Source: Rhizobiales bacterium 62-17 (GTDB taxonomy: Bacteria > Pseudomonadota > Alphaproteobacteria > Rhizobiales > Beijerinckiaceae). Taken from it: a stretch of 64,000 nt of DNA. Made by a program: the position numbers and the translations under genes. Of this stretch, positions 51,727 through 59,086 are shown in pieces (positions within the stretch are counted from its first letter, which is position 1; each line of letters starts with the position of its first letter). The notes beneath the pieces are model-generated. The model had not been told where the DNA came from and searched no databases. It saw nothing but the letters and a program-made list of their open reading frames with translations. The stretch covers positions 183,635 through 247,634 of the forward strand of contig MKVW01000001.1 of the NCBI GenBank assembly GCA_001898965.1, given 5' to 3'.

Positions 51727-53616
51727 GTGAGCCGTACCCGCCAATGGGGCGGAAGGCTTACGAGTAACGGTGTGTCCTTCCTGAGTGGATTGTGGGATCG
51801 GATCGGTGGACTGGTGCACGCGAGTGTGACCCAGCCGATTGATCACGTCGGCCATCGTCTCTTTATTGCCAGCCGTCTTCTGCTGGGCGCGGTGGGCCTG
51901 GCTTTCGTGCCGATCTATCTGGCGCTCTATGGTGCGCCCTCGCTGTGGGATACGGCTCTGCTGGCACTGCTACTGGTGCCGCCCGTCACCGCCATGATCG
52001 TATCGACGACCGGCCGGCTGCTGCTGTGTCAGAGCATTTCGGCCGCGGCCATGCTGGCTTTCGCGACGCTTCTTGGTTTGAAATCCGGCTCGCTCCACAG
52101 CGTTGCCGCCGTTTGGCTCATTCTGGTGCCGCTCGAAGCGATGTTCTCGATGCACGCCAGACTGATCATCCTGGCCTGTATCGGTGCGATTGGAGCCTTG
52201 GCCGGTCTGCATTTCGCCCGCGTCACGCAATGGACGGCCCCGGCCAGCCCGTCGCAGGATCATGTCGCGGCGCTGCTGCTGGTGGTCGCCGTGATTTATG
52301 CTGGCGCCGTGGCGCTGGCCGGACTGAAATTGCACCGCGCGCGCCGCGACAGCGAGCGCAACAACGAGATTCAATATCAAGCGCTGACGCAGGCGATCGG
52401 CGATTTCGTCATTCGCCTCGATCGCTCCGGCGCGGTGACTTTCGTCTCCAGTGAGCGTTTCGAAGGGCCGGGCCTGACGGCGCGCGACGTCATCGGGCGC
52501 GGTCTGTTCGAGCGCATCCACGTTGCCGATCGTCCGGCTTTCCTCAAGGCGGTGTCGGATGCTGCCGCTCTTGGCGCGATCGCGCCGATCGAAGTGCGGC
52601 TGCGCGCTGCTGCGATGACCGACGATCGCGGCCAGCCGACGGATCCGTCGTTCGCCTGGATCGAAATGCGTCTGCGTCGGCTCGATTTGAAACGCGATCA
52701 CGGCGTGATCGCCGTATTGCGCGATGTCTCCTTGGCGAAGCTGCATGCCGTTCAGCTCGACGAAGCCCTGCAGAAAGCCGAGCGCGCCAGCCATTGGAAG
52801 GATCGTTTCCTGGCCAATGTCAGCCATGAGCTGCGTACGCCACTGAACGCCATCATCGGTTTCTCCGAAATTCTCGGCACCGAAGAACTCGCGCCGCAGG
52901 ATCCGGCGAAACGGCAAGAATATGCCAACATCATCCATTCCTCGGGTGAGCATCTTCTCGCCGTCGTCAATTCGATCCTCGACATTTCGAAGATTCAGGC
53001 CGGCAGTTTCGATATCGTGTCGGAGCCTTTCGATCTGGCGCCGCTTATCGACCAATGCACCAAGATGGTGATGTTGAAGGCGCAGCAAGCGAATATTTCC
53101 ATCGTGCAGGATGTGCCGCAGCGTTTGGACGAACTCGTCGCCGACAAGCGCGCCATCAAGCAGGTGCTGATCAATCTTCTTTCAAATGCCGTGAAGTTCA
53201 CACCCAACAACGGCACCGTGACGATCGCCGTGCGCCCGCAGGGCAATGCGTTGACCATCGCCGTGGCCGATACGGGCATTGGCATTCTGGCCAAGGATTT
53301 GGCGCGTCTCGGCGATCCCTTCTTCCAGGCGCGCGACAGCTATGATCGTCCCTATGAAGGCACCGGTCTTGGTTTGTCGGTCGTGCGCGGGCTCGTTGGC
53401 TTGCATGGCGGCGAGATGACGATTGAAAGCGGTCTGGGTGAGGGCACCCGCGTTACGCTCAAACTGCCGATCGATTGTCGGCAGGAGCCGGAAGCGCATA
53501 AGGGCAAGCTCGCAACGATCGCGACGATTGCCCGTGGTCCGGTGACACGAGAAGCCGGCCAAGCCGCAGCGCGGGCCCATTCGAGTTCCAATCAGCAGGT
53601 GAAGAAAATTGCGTAA
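51727..53616 (+). CDS. PAS-domain sensor histidine kinase (DivJ/CbrA-like)
   Basis: A 629-residue membrane sensor kinase. About six helices span residues 45-210 (RLLLGAVGLAFVPIYLALYG, LLALLLVPPVTAMIV and others). A PAS-like segment follows, then a HisKA domain with the phospho-acceptor His367 in NVSHELRTPLNAIIGFSEIL. The HATPase has LINLLSNAVKFTP, VADTGIGI and GTGLGLSVVRGLVG. The pattern of membrane part plus PAS resembles DivJ/CbrA, which phosphorylates DivK in alphaproteobacterial cell-cycle control; this is inference. The start is GTG at 51727, with a weak Shine-Dalgarno. Its stop overlaps the next gene by 8 nt. Confidence 0.86.
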   Translation: MSRTRQWGGRLTSNGVSFLSGLWDRIGGLVHASVTQPIDHVGHRLFIASRLLLGAVGLAFVPIYLALYGAPSLWDTALLALLLVPPVTAMIVSTTGRLLLCQSISAAAMLAFATLLGLKSGSLHSVAAVWLILVPLEAMFSMHARLIILACIGAIGALAGLHFARVTQWTAPASPSQDHVAALLLVVAVIYAGAVALAGLKLHRARRDSERNNEIQYQALTQAIGDFVIRLDRSGAVTFVSSERFEGPGLTARDVIGRGLFERIHVADRPAFLKAVSDAAALGAIAPIEVRLRAAAMTDDRGQPTDPSFAWIEMRLRRLDLKRDHGVIAVLRDVSLAKLHAVQLDEALQKAERASHWKDRFLANVSHELRTPLNAIIGFSEILGTEELAPQDPAKRQEYANIIHSSGEHLLAVVNSILDISKIQAGSFDIVSEPFDLAPLIDQCTKMVMLKAQQANISIVQDVPQRLDELVADKRAIKQVLINLLSNAVKFTPNNGTVTIAVRPQGNALTIAVADTGIGILAKDLARLGDPFFQARDSYDRPYEGTGLGLSVVRGLVGLHGGEMTIESGLGEGTRVTLKLPIDCRQEPEAHKGKLATIATIARGPVTREAGQAAARAHSSSNQQVKKIA

Positions 53617-54322
53617 TCTTGCCCTTCGCGAAGAGCCCGATTTCGACACGCCGCCGAGCCGCAATCGTGGCCGCGCCAGTGCCAAGGCGCAGACGCGTGC
53701 CGCCTCGCCGATGCGCGGATTGCTGGTGATGAACTGGCGCCGCTTTCTGATCCTCACATCGGCGGCGCTGCTCGGCGCCGTCGTGATCAATGCGCTGTTC
53801 TTCCAGACGGCACGTCATCCCGCGCCCTTGTTCTCTGGTGGTCATGTTGGCGCGTCGACGCCTGCACCCCAGCCCGCGTCGACAGCTGCGCGTGTCGTTC
53901 CGGCGACCGAGACGCCGACACCGGCACCGCGTCCTGTCGAAGTTGCAGCCGCGCCGCAACGGCCGGTGGCTGCGCCGAGAGGCATTTCCGATCTGCTCGA
54001 CCCGCCGAAGCCCGCTGCGAGCGAGCCGAAGGGCAGTGATCCGATCGCCGCGCTGCTCAAGGGCGCTGTCGGGCCAGGCCAGGCTCCGCCAGCCTCGACG
54101 ACCATCGTGGCCCAGAGCGACCCAGCTGCCAAACGCGTGACCGCTGCGCAGAAGGCGCTGGCCAAGCTCGGTTATCCCGTGACCGTTGACGGTATTTTCG
54201 GCAGCGGCACCAAACAGGCCATTCAGAAATTCGAGCAAGATCGCAAGCTGCCGCTCACCGGCGAGATCTCCGGTCGCACGCAACGCGAACTCGCGACCCG
54301 CTCCGGCATTCAGATCAACTGA
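53609..54322 (+). CDS. Peptidoglycan-binding domain protein, membrane-anchored
   Basis: A 237-residue protein. A cytoplasmic N-terminus of about 40 residues is followed by one membrane helix (FLILTSAALLGAVVINALFF). A Pro/Ala-rich spacer and a C-terminal PG_binding_1 domain follow (VTAAQKALAKLGYPVTVDGIFGSGTKQAIQKFEQD, quoted in part), ending in RELATRSGI. It should bind cell-wall peptidoglycan from the inner membrane. The start is TTG at 53609, with AGGTGAAG upstream, and it overlaps the kinase stop by 8 nt. It lies between the kinase and DUF1491 genes, a recurring gene order in Rhizobiales. Confidence 0.88.
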   Translation: MRNLALREEPDFDTPPSRNRGRASAKAQTRAASPMRGLLVMNWRRFLILTSAALLGAVVINALFFQTARHPAPLFSGGHVGASTPAPQPASTAARVVPATETPTPAPRPVEVAAAPQRPVAAPRGISDLLDPPKPAASEPKGSDPIAALLKGAVGPGQAPPASTTIVAQSDPAAKRVTAAQKALAKLGYPVTVDGIFGSGTKQAIQKFEQDRKLPLTGEISGRTQRELATRSGIQIN

Positions 54323-54324
54323 TC

Positions 54325-54672
54325 GTGCGGCTCAAGGCTGGCATATGGGTGTCGGCCTATCTGCGCCGCTGTACGGTCGAAGGGGCTTATGCCACCTTGC
54401 GTCGTCGCGGCGCCGAGGAAGCGGGCGCCATCTTCGTCGTCGTCGATCGCCTCGACGGACAGCAGGCTCTGTTCGGTCCGGCGCCGCAAAGTGAAATCGG
54501 CGACGATGGCGTGGAGCGGCTGTGGACGCGCATGCATGTCGAAGACTGGCTTGACCCGCTGTCGATCAGCACGCGCCTGCAACGCGAGATCGCCTTCGAC
54601 CCCGACATTTGGATCATTGACGTCGAGGACCGGGCTGGGCGCAATTTCCTCGATCTCGCTTCCAGCGCTTAA
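54325..54672 (+). CDS. DUF1491 family protein
   Basis: A 115-residue cytoplasmic protein of the DUF1491 family. Typical stretches are LKAGIWVSAYLRRC, GAIFVVVDRLDGQQALFGPAP and IDVEDRAGRNFLDLA. No function is established. The start is GTG at 54325, two bases after the stop of the peptidoglycan-binding gene. The kinase, peptidoglycan-binding and DUF1491 genes form one transcript. Confidence 0.9.
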   Translation: MRLKAGIWVSAYLRRCTVEGAYATLRRRGAEEAGAIFVVVDRLDGQQALFGPAPQSEIGDDGVERLWTRMHVEDWLDPLSISTRLQREIAFDPDIWIIDVEDRAGRNFLDLASSA

Positions 54673-54844
54673 AATCTCTTATTTCCGTTGAGTTTGGTGC
54701 ATGGCGCGCGTGTCGCGTCATGTGCGTCGGCGCACCCGTCCGGAAATGAAACTGGTGTTGACTATTTATTAACTTCCGAAACCTTTAATTAAATCGTTCT
54801 GCTTCTGCTTGCTTGAAGGAACGGTTAGTCCCGGAGCTGGCGAA

Positions 54845-55039
54845 ATGGCGATAGTGATTCAATTTCCGACTCCAAAACGCCCGCCGGCTGGGGGCGTGAA
54901 TACTTCTGGGACAGCGGCTGAGATTTTGTTCTTCACCGGTGTCCGTTACGAACCGACGCCCGATCCCGGTGCTTCGCGCCCTGGGGTGGGACATTCCGCA
55001 TCGAGCCAGCGTTCGCGTAAGCGCAAGCGCCGGGCTTAG
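54845..55039 (+). CDS. Conserved small alphaproteobacterial protein
   Basis: A 64-residue protein starting MAIVIQFPTPKRPPAGG, then a conserved-looking AAEILFFTGVRYEPTPDPG and a very basic end (SRKRKRRA). Proteins with the I-x-FP start and FFTGVRYE core recur in Rhizobiales, with no known function. GGAG lies 8 nt before the ATG at 54845. It is followed by a hairpin of the type found after fabI. The upstream 170 nt are AT-rich and should hold its promoter. Confidence 0.75.
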   Translation: MAIVIQFPTPKRPPAGGVNTSGTAAEILFFTGVRYEPTPDPGASRPGVGHSASSQRSRKRKRRA

Positions 55040-55074
55040 GGCAAATCGCGTTTCGATAGAGATGCGATTTTGCC
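55040..55074. repeat. Palindromic intergenic element, copy 2
   Basis: GGCAAATCGC (55040-55049) and GCGATTTTGCC (55064-55074) form a stem with one bulged base around a 14-nt loop containing GTTTCGATAGAGAT. It shares its AAAT-GTTTCGAT-CGATT layout with the element at 1242-1272. It lies between the small protein gene and the convergent DUF1254 gene, where it could end both transcripts. Confidence 0.5.
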
Positions 55075-55104
55075 GATAAGCGTCTCGTTCAGCCGCATAT
55101 TGGT

Positions 55105-55698
55105 TTAATCGCGTCGGTTGCCTTCCGCTTCGCAGGCAATCTGTCCAATGCGAGCCCGCGCCTGCGGGCGGCTGCCGGGCTCCGGCGCCAATGAGCGGAC
55201 GATCACAAATCCCCTTTGCGTCGGGCTGAGCAAACGCAATTCTTGCGGCAGTTCATCTTCCGGATCGAAGGCCTCCACCGCTTCCAATTGCGTTTGATTG
55301 AGCACGAGCACGTCGAGCCGGCCGCGCAACGCGCCCTTGTCGGTCATCGAATAGAAGGTCGTGCCGAAACGGTTGTGGAAGGAGAATAAGAGCAGGCCAT
55401 CGCCCGACAAAGGGCCACGCATGCGCAACGGTGCCTGATTGAGATCGTAACGGCAAACCGCGACCACGGTCGCCGGGTCCTCGAAGGGCATCAGCGCCGA
55501 AGCGGAAGAGGGCTGCGGCAGAACGGTGATCCGATTGAGCGGAGCCGCTTGCTCCAATCGCGCGAAGGCGTCTTTCGGAGCGAGATAGGGCATCGCTAGG
55601 ATCGACGTGATGTGGACGATGCCGGCGACGATGATGGTGCCGGCGATCCATGGCGAATTGCCGATCAGGGTTTCGCGCAGGTTCGTCAGCGATCTCAT
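55105..55698 (-). CDS. DUF1254 domain protein
   Basis: A 197-residue protein with an N-terminal membrane segment (IAGTIIVAGIVHITSILAMPYL), then a DUF1254-like fold with AFARLEQAAPLNRITVLPQPS, PATVVAVCRYDLNQAPLRM and SFHNRFGTTFYSMTDKG. Function is unknown. It overlaps the DUF1214 gene start by 4 nt. In many bacteria DUF1254 and DUF1214 are fused in one protein; here they are split into two coupled genes. Confidence 0.85.
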   Translation of the reverse strand: MRSLTNLRETLIGNSPWIAGTIIVAGIVHITSILAMPYLAPKDAFARLEQAAPLNRITVLPQPSSASALMPFEDPATVVAVCRYDLNQAPLRMRGPLSGDGLLLFSFHNRFGTTFYSMTDKGALRGRLDVLVLNQTQLEAVEAFDPEDELPQELRLLSPTQRGFVIVRSLAPEPGSRPQARARIGQIACEAEGNRRD

Positions 55699-56273
55699 GC
55701 GCAGCGTTCCTTGCGCAGCCTCGGCATGGGGGTTGCGCCGATGGACGAACTGGCGGAACTGAGCGGCGTATCATAGAGGCGCAGCAGCAGGACGAAATCA
55801 GATGTATTGCCGAGCGGCAGCCAATTGCCCGCCCGTGCCTGACGCGAGAGGGTGATCGCAAACGTGCCATCCATGGCGCGTACGATTTCGGCGGACGTGA
55901 TGCCTGTACGTCCCGCACTGTTGTCGATTACCAGACCACGCGGCGTCAGCGCAGTGAGCGTCCAGTAGCGGGCCGGTGGAATGGGACCGGTGACGATGTA
56001 ATCGCAGGTTGGATCGAGCTTGGCGCCGGCTTCATCGGTGCGCGCCGTGAAACTTAGCCCTTCGGCCAAGCCGAGTGGAACTTCGCCAGTGCGCGCCAGG
56101 ACGGCGCGCGCATAGGGATCGGCACCATCCGAGCCGGTTTTTGGCCAGCCGGTCCAGGGGCCGGAACTGACGGCACCGAAACCATAGCCGCGCTCCACCG
56201 CCAACCACGTCGCCGTGAGGCCAAGCGCGACGCCGATGGCAGCCGCCAGCAGCGATTTCAGAAATGTCGCCAA
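55695..56273 (-). CDS. DUF1214 domain protein
   Basis: A 192-residue protein. An N-terminal membrane segment (LLAAAIGVALGLTATWLAV) is followed by a DUF1214-like domain with GLSFTARTDEAGAKLDPTCDYIVTGPIPPARYWTLTA (quoted in part) and the family end SRQARAGNWLPLGNTSDFVLLLRLYDTP. It is the first gene of the DUF1214-DUF1254 pair. No function is established. It is divergent from the Bug gene at 56465, with a 14-bp direct repeat between them. Confidence 0.87.
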   Translation of the reverse strand: MATFLKSLLAAAIGVALGLTATWLAVERGYGFGAVSSGPWTGWPKTGSDGADPYARAVLARTGEVPLGLAEGLSFTARTDEAGAKLDPTCDYIVTGPIPPARYWTLTALTPRGLVIDNSAGRTGITSAEIVRAMDGTFAITLSRQARAGNWLPLGNTSDFVLLLRLYDTPLSSASSSIGATPMPRLRKERCA

Positions 56274-56332
56274 TGCGCTTGCTCCAGAAGCCGAATCCGC
56301 TCGCGCCCGCCGATTGAGTCGGCCATGACCAC

Positions 56333-56360
56333 GTTACGATTGCCAGGTTACGATTGCCAT
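56333..56360. repeat. Two 14-bp direct repeats in a divergent promoter region
   Basis: GTTACGATTGCCAG (56333-56346) and GTTACGATTGCCAT (56347-56360) are adjacent and differ only in the last base; a partial third copy (GTTGG) follows. They lie between the DUF1214 gene and the Bug gene. The 14-nt period equals that of the terC array, but the sequence is unrelated. Confidence 0.55.
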
Positions 56361-56464
56361 GTTGGCGCGAACCATGGCAAGAGCAGGACCGAAAACGCCC
56401 GGTCGCGCTAAGGTGCGTCAGGTCATCGAGAGCCCAAAAGCGGCTCCAGGGAGGAGAAGTATCT

Positions 56465-57505
56465 ATGATCGCCAAGATCATGAGTGCCAAGATTGCTCAG
56501 GCAAGTATGGCTGCCGTCACGGCCTTTTTGCTGGCGGCTGAGCCCGCCGCGGCCCAGGACGAAGCCGCGTTCTACAAAGGCAAGATCGTCAAATTTATCG
56601 TCGGTGTCGGTGTTGGCGGTGGGTTCGACACCTATGCGCGGATGATCGCGCCTTATCTCGCGCGTGAGCTGGGGGCGAACGTGATCGTCGAGAACCAGGT
56701 TGGGGCTGGCGGCATCGTCGCGCTCAATCGCATCGCCAACTCCCCGCCTGACGGCTTGCAACTGCATATCGCCAACGGCACGCCGGCGGCACTCGGCCAG
56801 ATCGTCGACAATCAGAACGCGCGTTACGATCTGACCAAGCTGGAACATCTGGGCATCGTCAGCGCCTATCCGTGGATCTGGCTTGTCGCCAAGGATTCGC
56901 CGTTCAAGGCACCGGCCGATGTCTTGAAGCCTGGCGCACGTATCCGCTGGGGCGGTACCGGCCTCAACGACGGGCCGGGCGATGGCGCCGCCATCACCTG
57001 CGAGGCGCTGCGCCTCAATTGCCAGATCATCTTAGGGTACAAGGGCAGCGCCGAGATTGCCCTGGCGATGGAACGTGGCGAGCAGGACGCCCTTTACGTC
57101 TCCGATTCTTCCGCCGCGCAGATCGACAAGTCCGGCCAGGCCCGCGCCTTCCTGTCGATGGGCCGCAAACGTTCGGAACTGCTGCCCAACGTGCCGACGG
57201 TGTTCGAGGCCTTTAAGCTCGACGACGATCAGATCTGGTGGCTCGACTTCCGCAATTCCATCAACGATCTCGGCCGCATTCTCGTCACCACCCAAGGCGT
57301 TCCGCCCGCAAGGCTTGCCGTGTTGCGCGCCGCCGTCAAACGGGCACTGACCGATCCGGCTTTGATCGCTGAGGGCGAGAAGAGCCAGCGTTATATCGCC
57401 TTCCAGGAGCCGGAAGTGGCGCGTGACCTAGCGGTCAAGGCGCTTGGCGCGGTGACGCTCGAGCAGCGCGAGCGCATCCGCAAAGTGGTGATGAAAGGCC
57501 AGTAA
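56465..57505 (+). CDS. Tripartite tricarboxylate transporter substrate-binding protein (Bug/TctC family)
   Basis: A 346-residue periplasmic binding protein. A signal peptide ends near AAAQ/DEA (residues 1-28). The family core reads VKFIVGVGVGGGFDTYARMI, NVIVENQVGAGGIVALNRI and LQLHIANGTPAALG. A pair of cysteines (ITCEALRLNCQ) may form a disulphide in the mature protein. No TctA/TctB genes lie in the window. The Shine-Dalgarno is GGGAGGAG before the ATG at 56465. Its end is 3 nt from the stop of the convergent flavin monooxygenase. Confidence 0.9.
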   Translation: MIAKIMSAKIAQASMAAVTAFLLAAEPAAAQDEAAFYKGKIVKFIVGVGVGGGFDTYARMIAPYLARELGANVIVENQVGAGGIVALNRIANSPPDGLQLHIANGTPAALGQIVDNQNARYDLTKLEHLGIVSAYPWIWLVAKDSPFKAPADVLKPGARIRWGGTGLNDGPGDGAAITCEALRLNCQIILGYKGSAEIALAMERGEQDALYVSDSSAAQIDKSGQARAFLSMGRKRSELLPNVPTVFEAFKLDDDQIWWLDFRNSINDLGRILVTTQGVPPARLAVLRAAVKRALTDPALIAEGEKSQRYIAFQEPEVARDLAVKALGAVTLEQRERIRKVVMKGQ

Positions 57506-57508
57506 CGG

Positions 57509-58969
57509 TCAATGCGTCGTCTGATAGTCCTTCATGTTGAGGTGGCGGGTGCGCAGCCAATAGCTACGGCTCGCCCCCGGCCATTGCGTCACGATCTTGC
57601 CAGCGGCGGTCATGAAATAGCTCATGCAGCCGCTGGCCCAGGCCGTCGAACGCAGTTGCTTTTGCAGATCGGCGTTAAATGTCGCCTGGGTTTCAGCCGA
57701 GACATTCATCTGGCGCAGCTGGCCGCGCGCGAGGGCTTGGACGCATTTCAGAATGTAATCGATCTGACATTCGATGATGTAGATGATGGACGCTGGCGCA
57801 TTGGTGTTGGGGCCATAGATCATGAAAAAATTCGGGAAGCCGCTGACCGTCATGCCGAGATAGGCTTCCGGTCCTTCTTCCCAGGCGTCGCTCAACGTCA
57901 TGCCGCCGAGGCCTTGCAGCCGAAATGTCGAGAGATAGTTGGAGGGCGTAAAGCCCGTGCCATATATGATCGTGTCGACAGGGTGAAGCACGCCATCGGC
58001 GGTTTCGATGGCATTCGCATGCACACGGGCGATCGGCGCCGTGACCACGCCGACATGATCGCGGTCGAGAGCCTTCAAGAAGCTGCCTGACCGCACGCCT
58101 CTCTTGCAACCGGCATCATAGGTGGGCGTGAGCTGTTGCCGTTTAACAGGATTGCTGACCTGGGTGGCGACGAAGGCGCGTGCGTCTTCGCCTCGCGCGG
58201 TACGGAAAGCCGGATCTTCGTGGATGCGGTAAAGCTGCTCGTAGCGGCGGAAAATGCTCAACCGATCGAACCGCCGCAGGATCGGCAGCAGTCGATAGAT
58301 GCGACGTTGAGCGGGGGTGAACGCCGCTTCCGCCTTCGGTCCGACAAAGGCTGGCGTGCGCTGAAAGACCGTCAGCTGCGTTGCCCGGTCGACGATTTCG
58401 GGAACGAATTGCGCGGCACTGCAGCCGGTACCGATCACGGCGATGCGGCGGCCGCTTGGATCGAAATCCTCGCTCCAGGCGGCCGAGTGAAAAGCTTGCC
58501 CCTTGAATTCATCAATGCCGGCGAGCTTTGGAATAGCGGGCGTATTGAACAGGCCGATGGCTGAAACCAGCGCGCGGGCACGCAGGGCTTCACCGGTCTT
58601 CGTGTGCACGGTCCAGACACCCTGGTCTTCATCGAATGTGGCTGAATCAACGGGCGTGTTGAAGCGGATATGCGGCACGATGGCGTATTTGCGCAGGCAA
58701 TGATCGAAATAGCGCAAGATCTCGCTGCGCGTGCCATGCGGCCGTTCCCAATCGAAGTTGGTCTCGAAGGAATAGGAATAGAGGTGCGATTCCACATCGC
58801 AGGCCGCGCCTGGATAACGATTGGCGTGCCAGACGCCGCCTACGCCATCAGCCCGTTCGAGAATGATGAAATCGTCGATGCCGGCACGCTTGAGACGGAT
58901 CGCCATGCCAATGCCGCCGAAACCCGCACCGATAATAAGGGCCTGTCTGACGCCGCCCGCGGCTGTCAT
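57509..58969 (-). CDS. Flavin-containing monooxygenase (Baeyer-Villiger type)
   Basis: A 486-residue FAD- and NADPH-dependent monooxygenase. FAD motif IIGAGFGGIGMAIRL near residue 12; the Baeyer-Villiger signature form FKGQAFHSAAW; the NADPH motif IAVIGTGCSAAQ near residue 176; and DTIIYGTGFTPSNYL near the C-terminus. These enzymes insert oxygen next to carbonyls or oxidise heteroatoms; the FxGxxxHxxxW motif favours Baeyer-Villiger activity. It is monocistronic and convergent with the Bug gene. The substrate is unknown. Confidence 0.9.
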   Translation of the reverse strand: MTAAGGVRQALIIGAGFGGIGMAIRLKRAGIDDFIILERADGVGGVWHANRYPGAACDVESHLYSYSFETNFDWERPHGTRSEILRYFDHCLRKYAIVPHIRFNTPVDSATFDEDQGVWTVHTKTGEALRARALVSAIGLFNTPAIPKLAGIDEFKGQAFHSAAWSEDFDPSGRRIAVIGTGCSAAQFVPEIVDRATQLTVFQRTPAFVGPKAEAAFTPAQRRIYRLLPILRRFDRLSIFRRYEQLYRIHEDPAFRTARGEDARAFVATQVSNPVKRQQLTPTYDAGCKRGVRSGSFLKALDRDHVGVVTAPIARVHANAIETADGVLHPVDTIIYGTGFTPSNYLSTFRLQGLGGMTLSDAWEEGPEAYLGMTVSGFPNFFMIYGPNTNAPASIIYIIECQIDYILKCVQALARGQLRQMNVSAETQATFNADLQKQLRSTAWASGCMSYFMTAAGKIVTQWPGASRSYWLRTRHLNMKDYQTTH

Positions 58970-59086
58970 GGCTCATCCTCCCACAGATGATTTTGATCTT
59001 ATGCACGGATCGCAGCATCTCGATGTGTGCAAGTCAATGCAGGATTGGTTTCAATCAAACGCAATCGGCGCCGGGCTATCGTCCAT

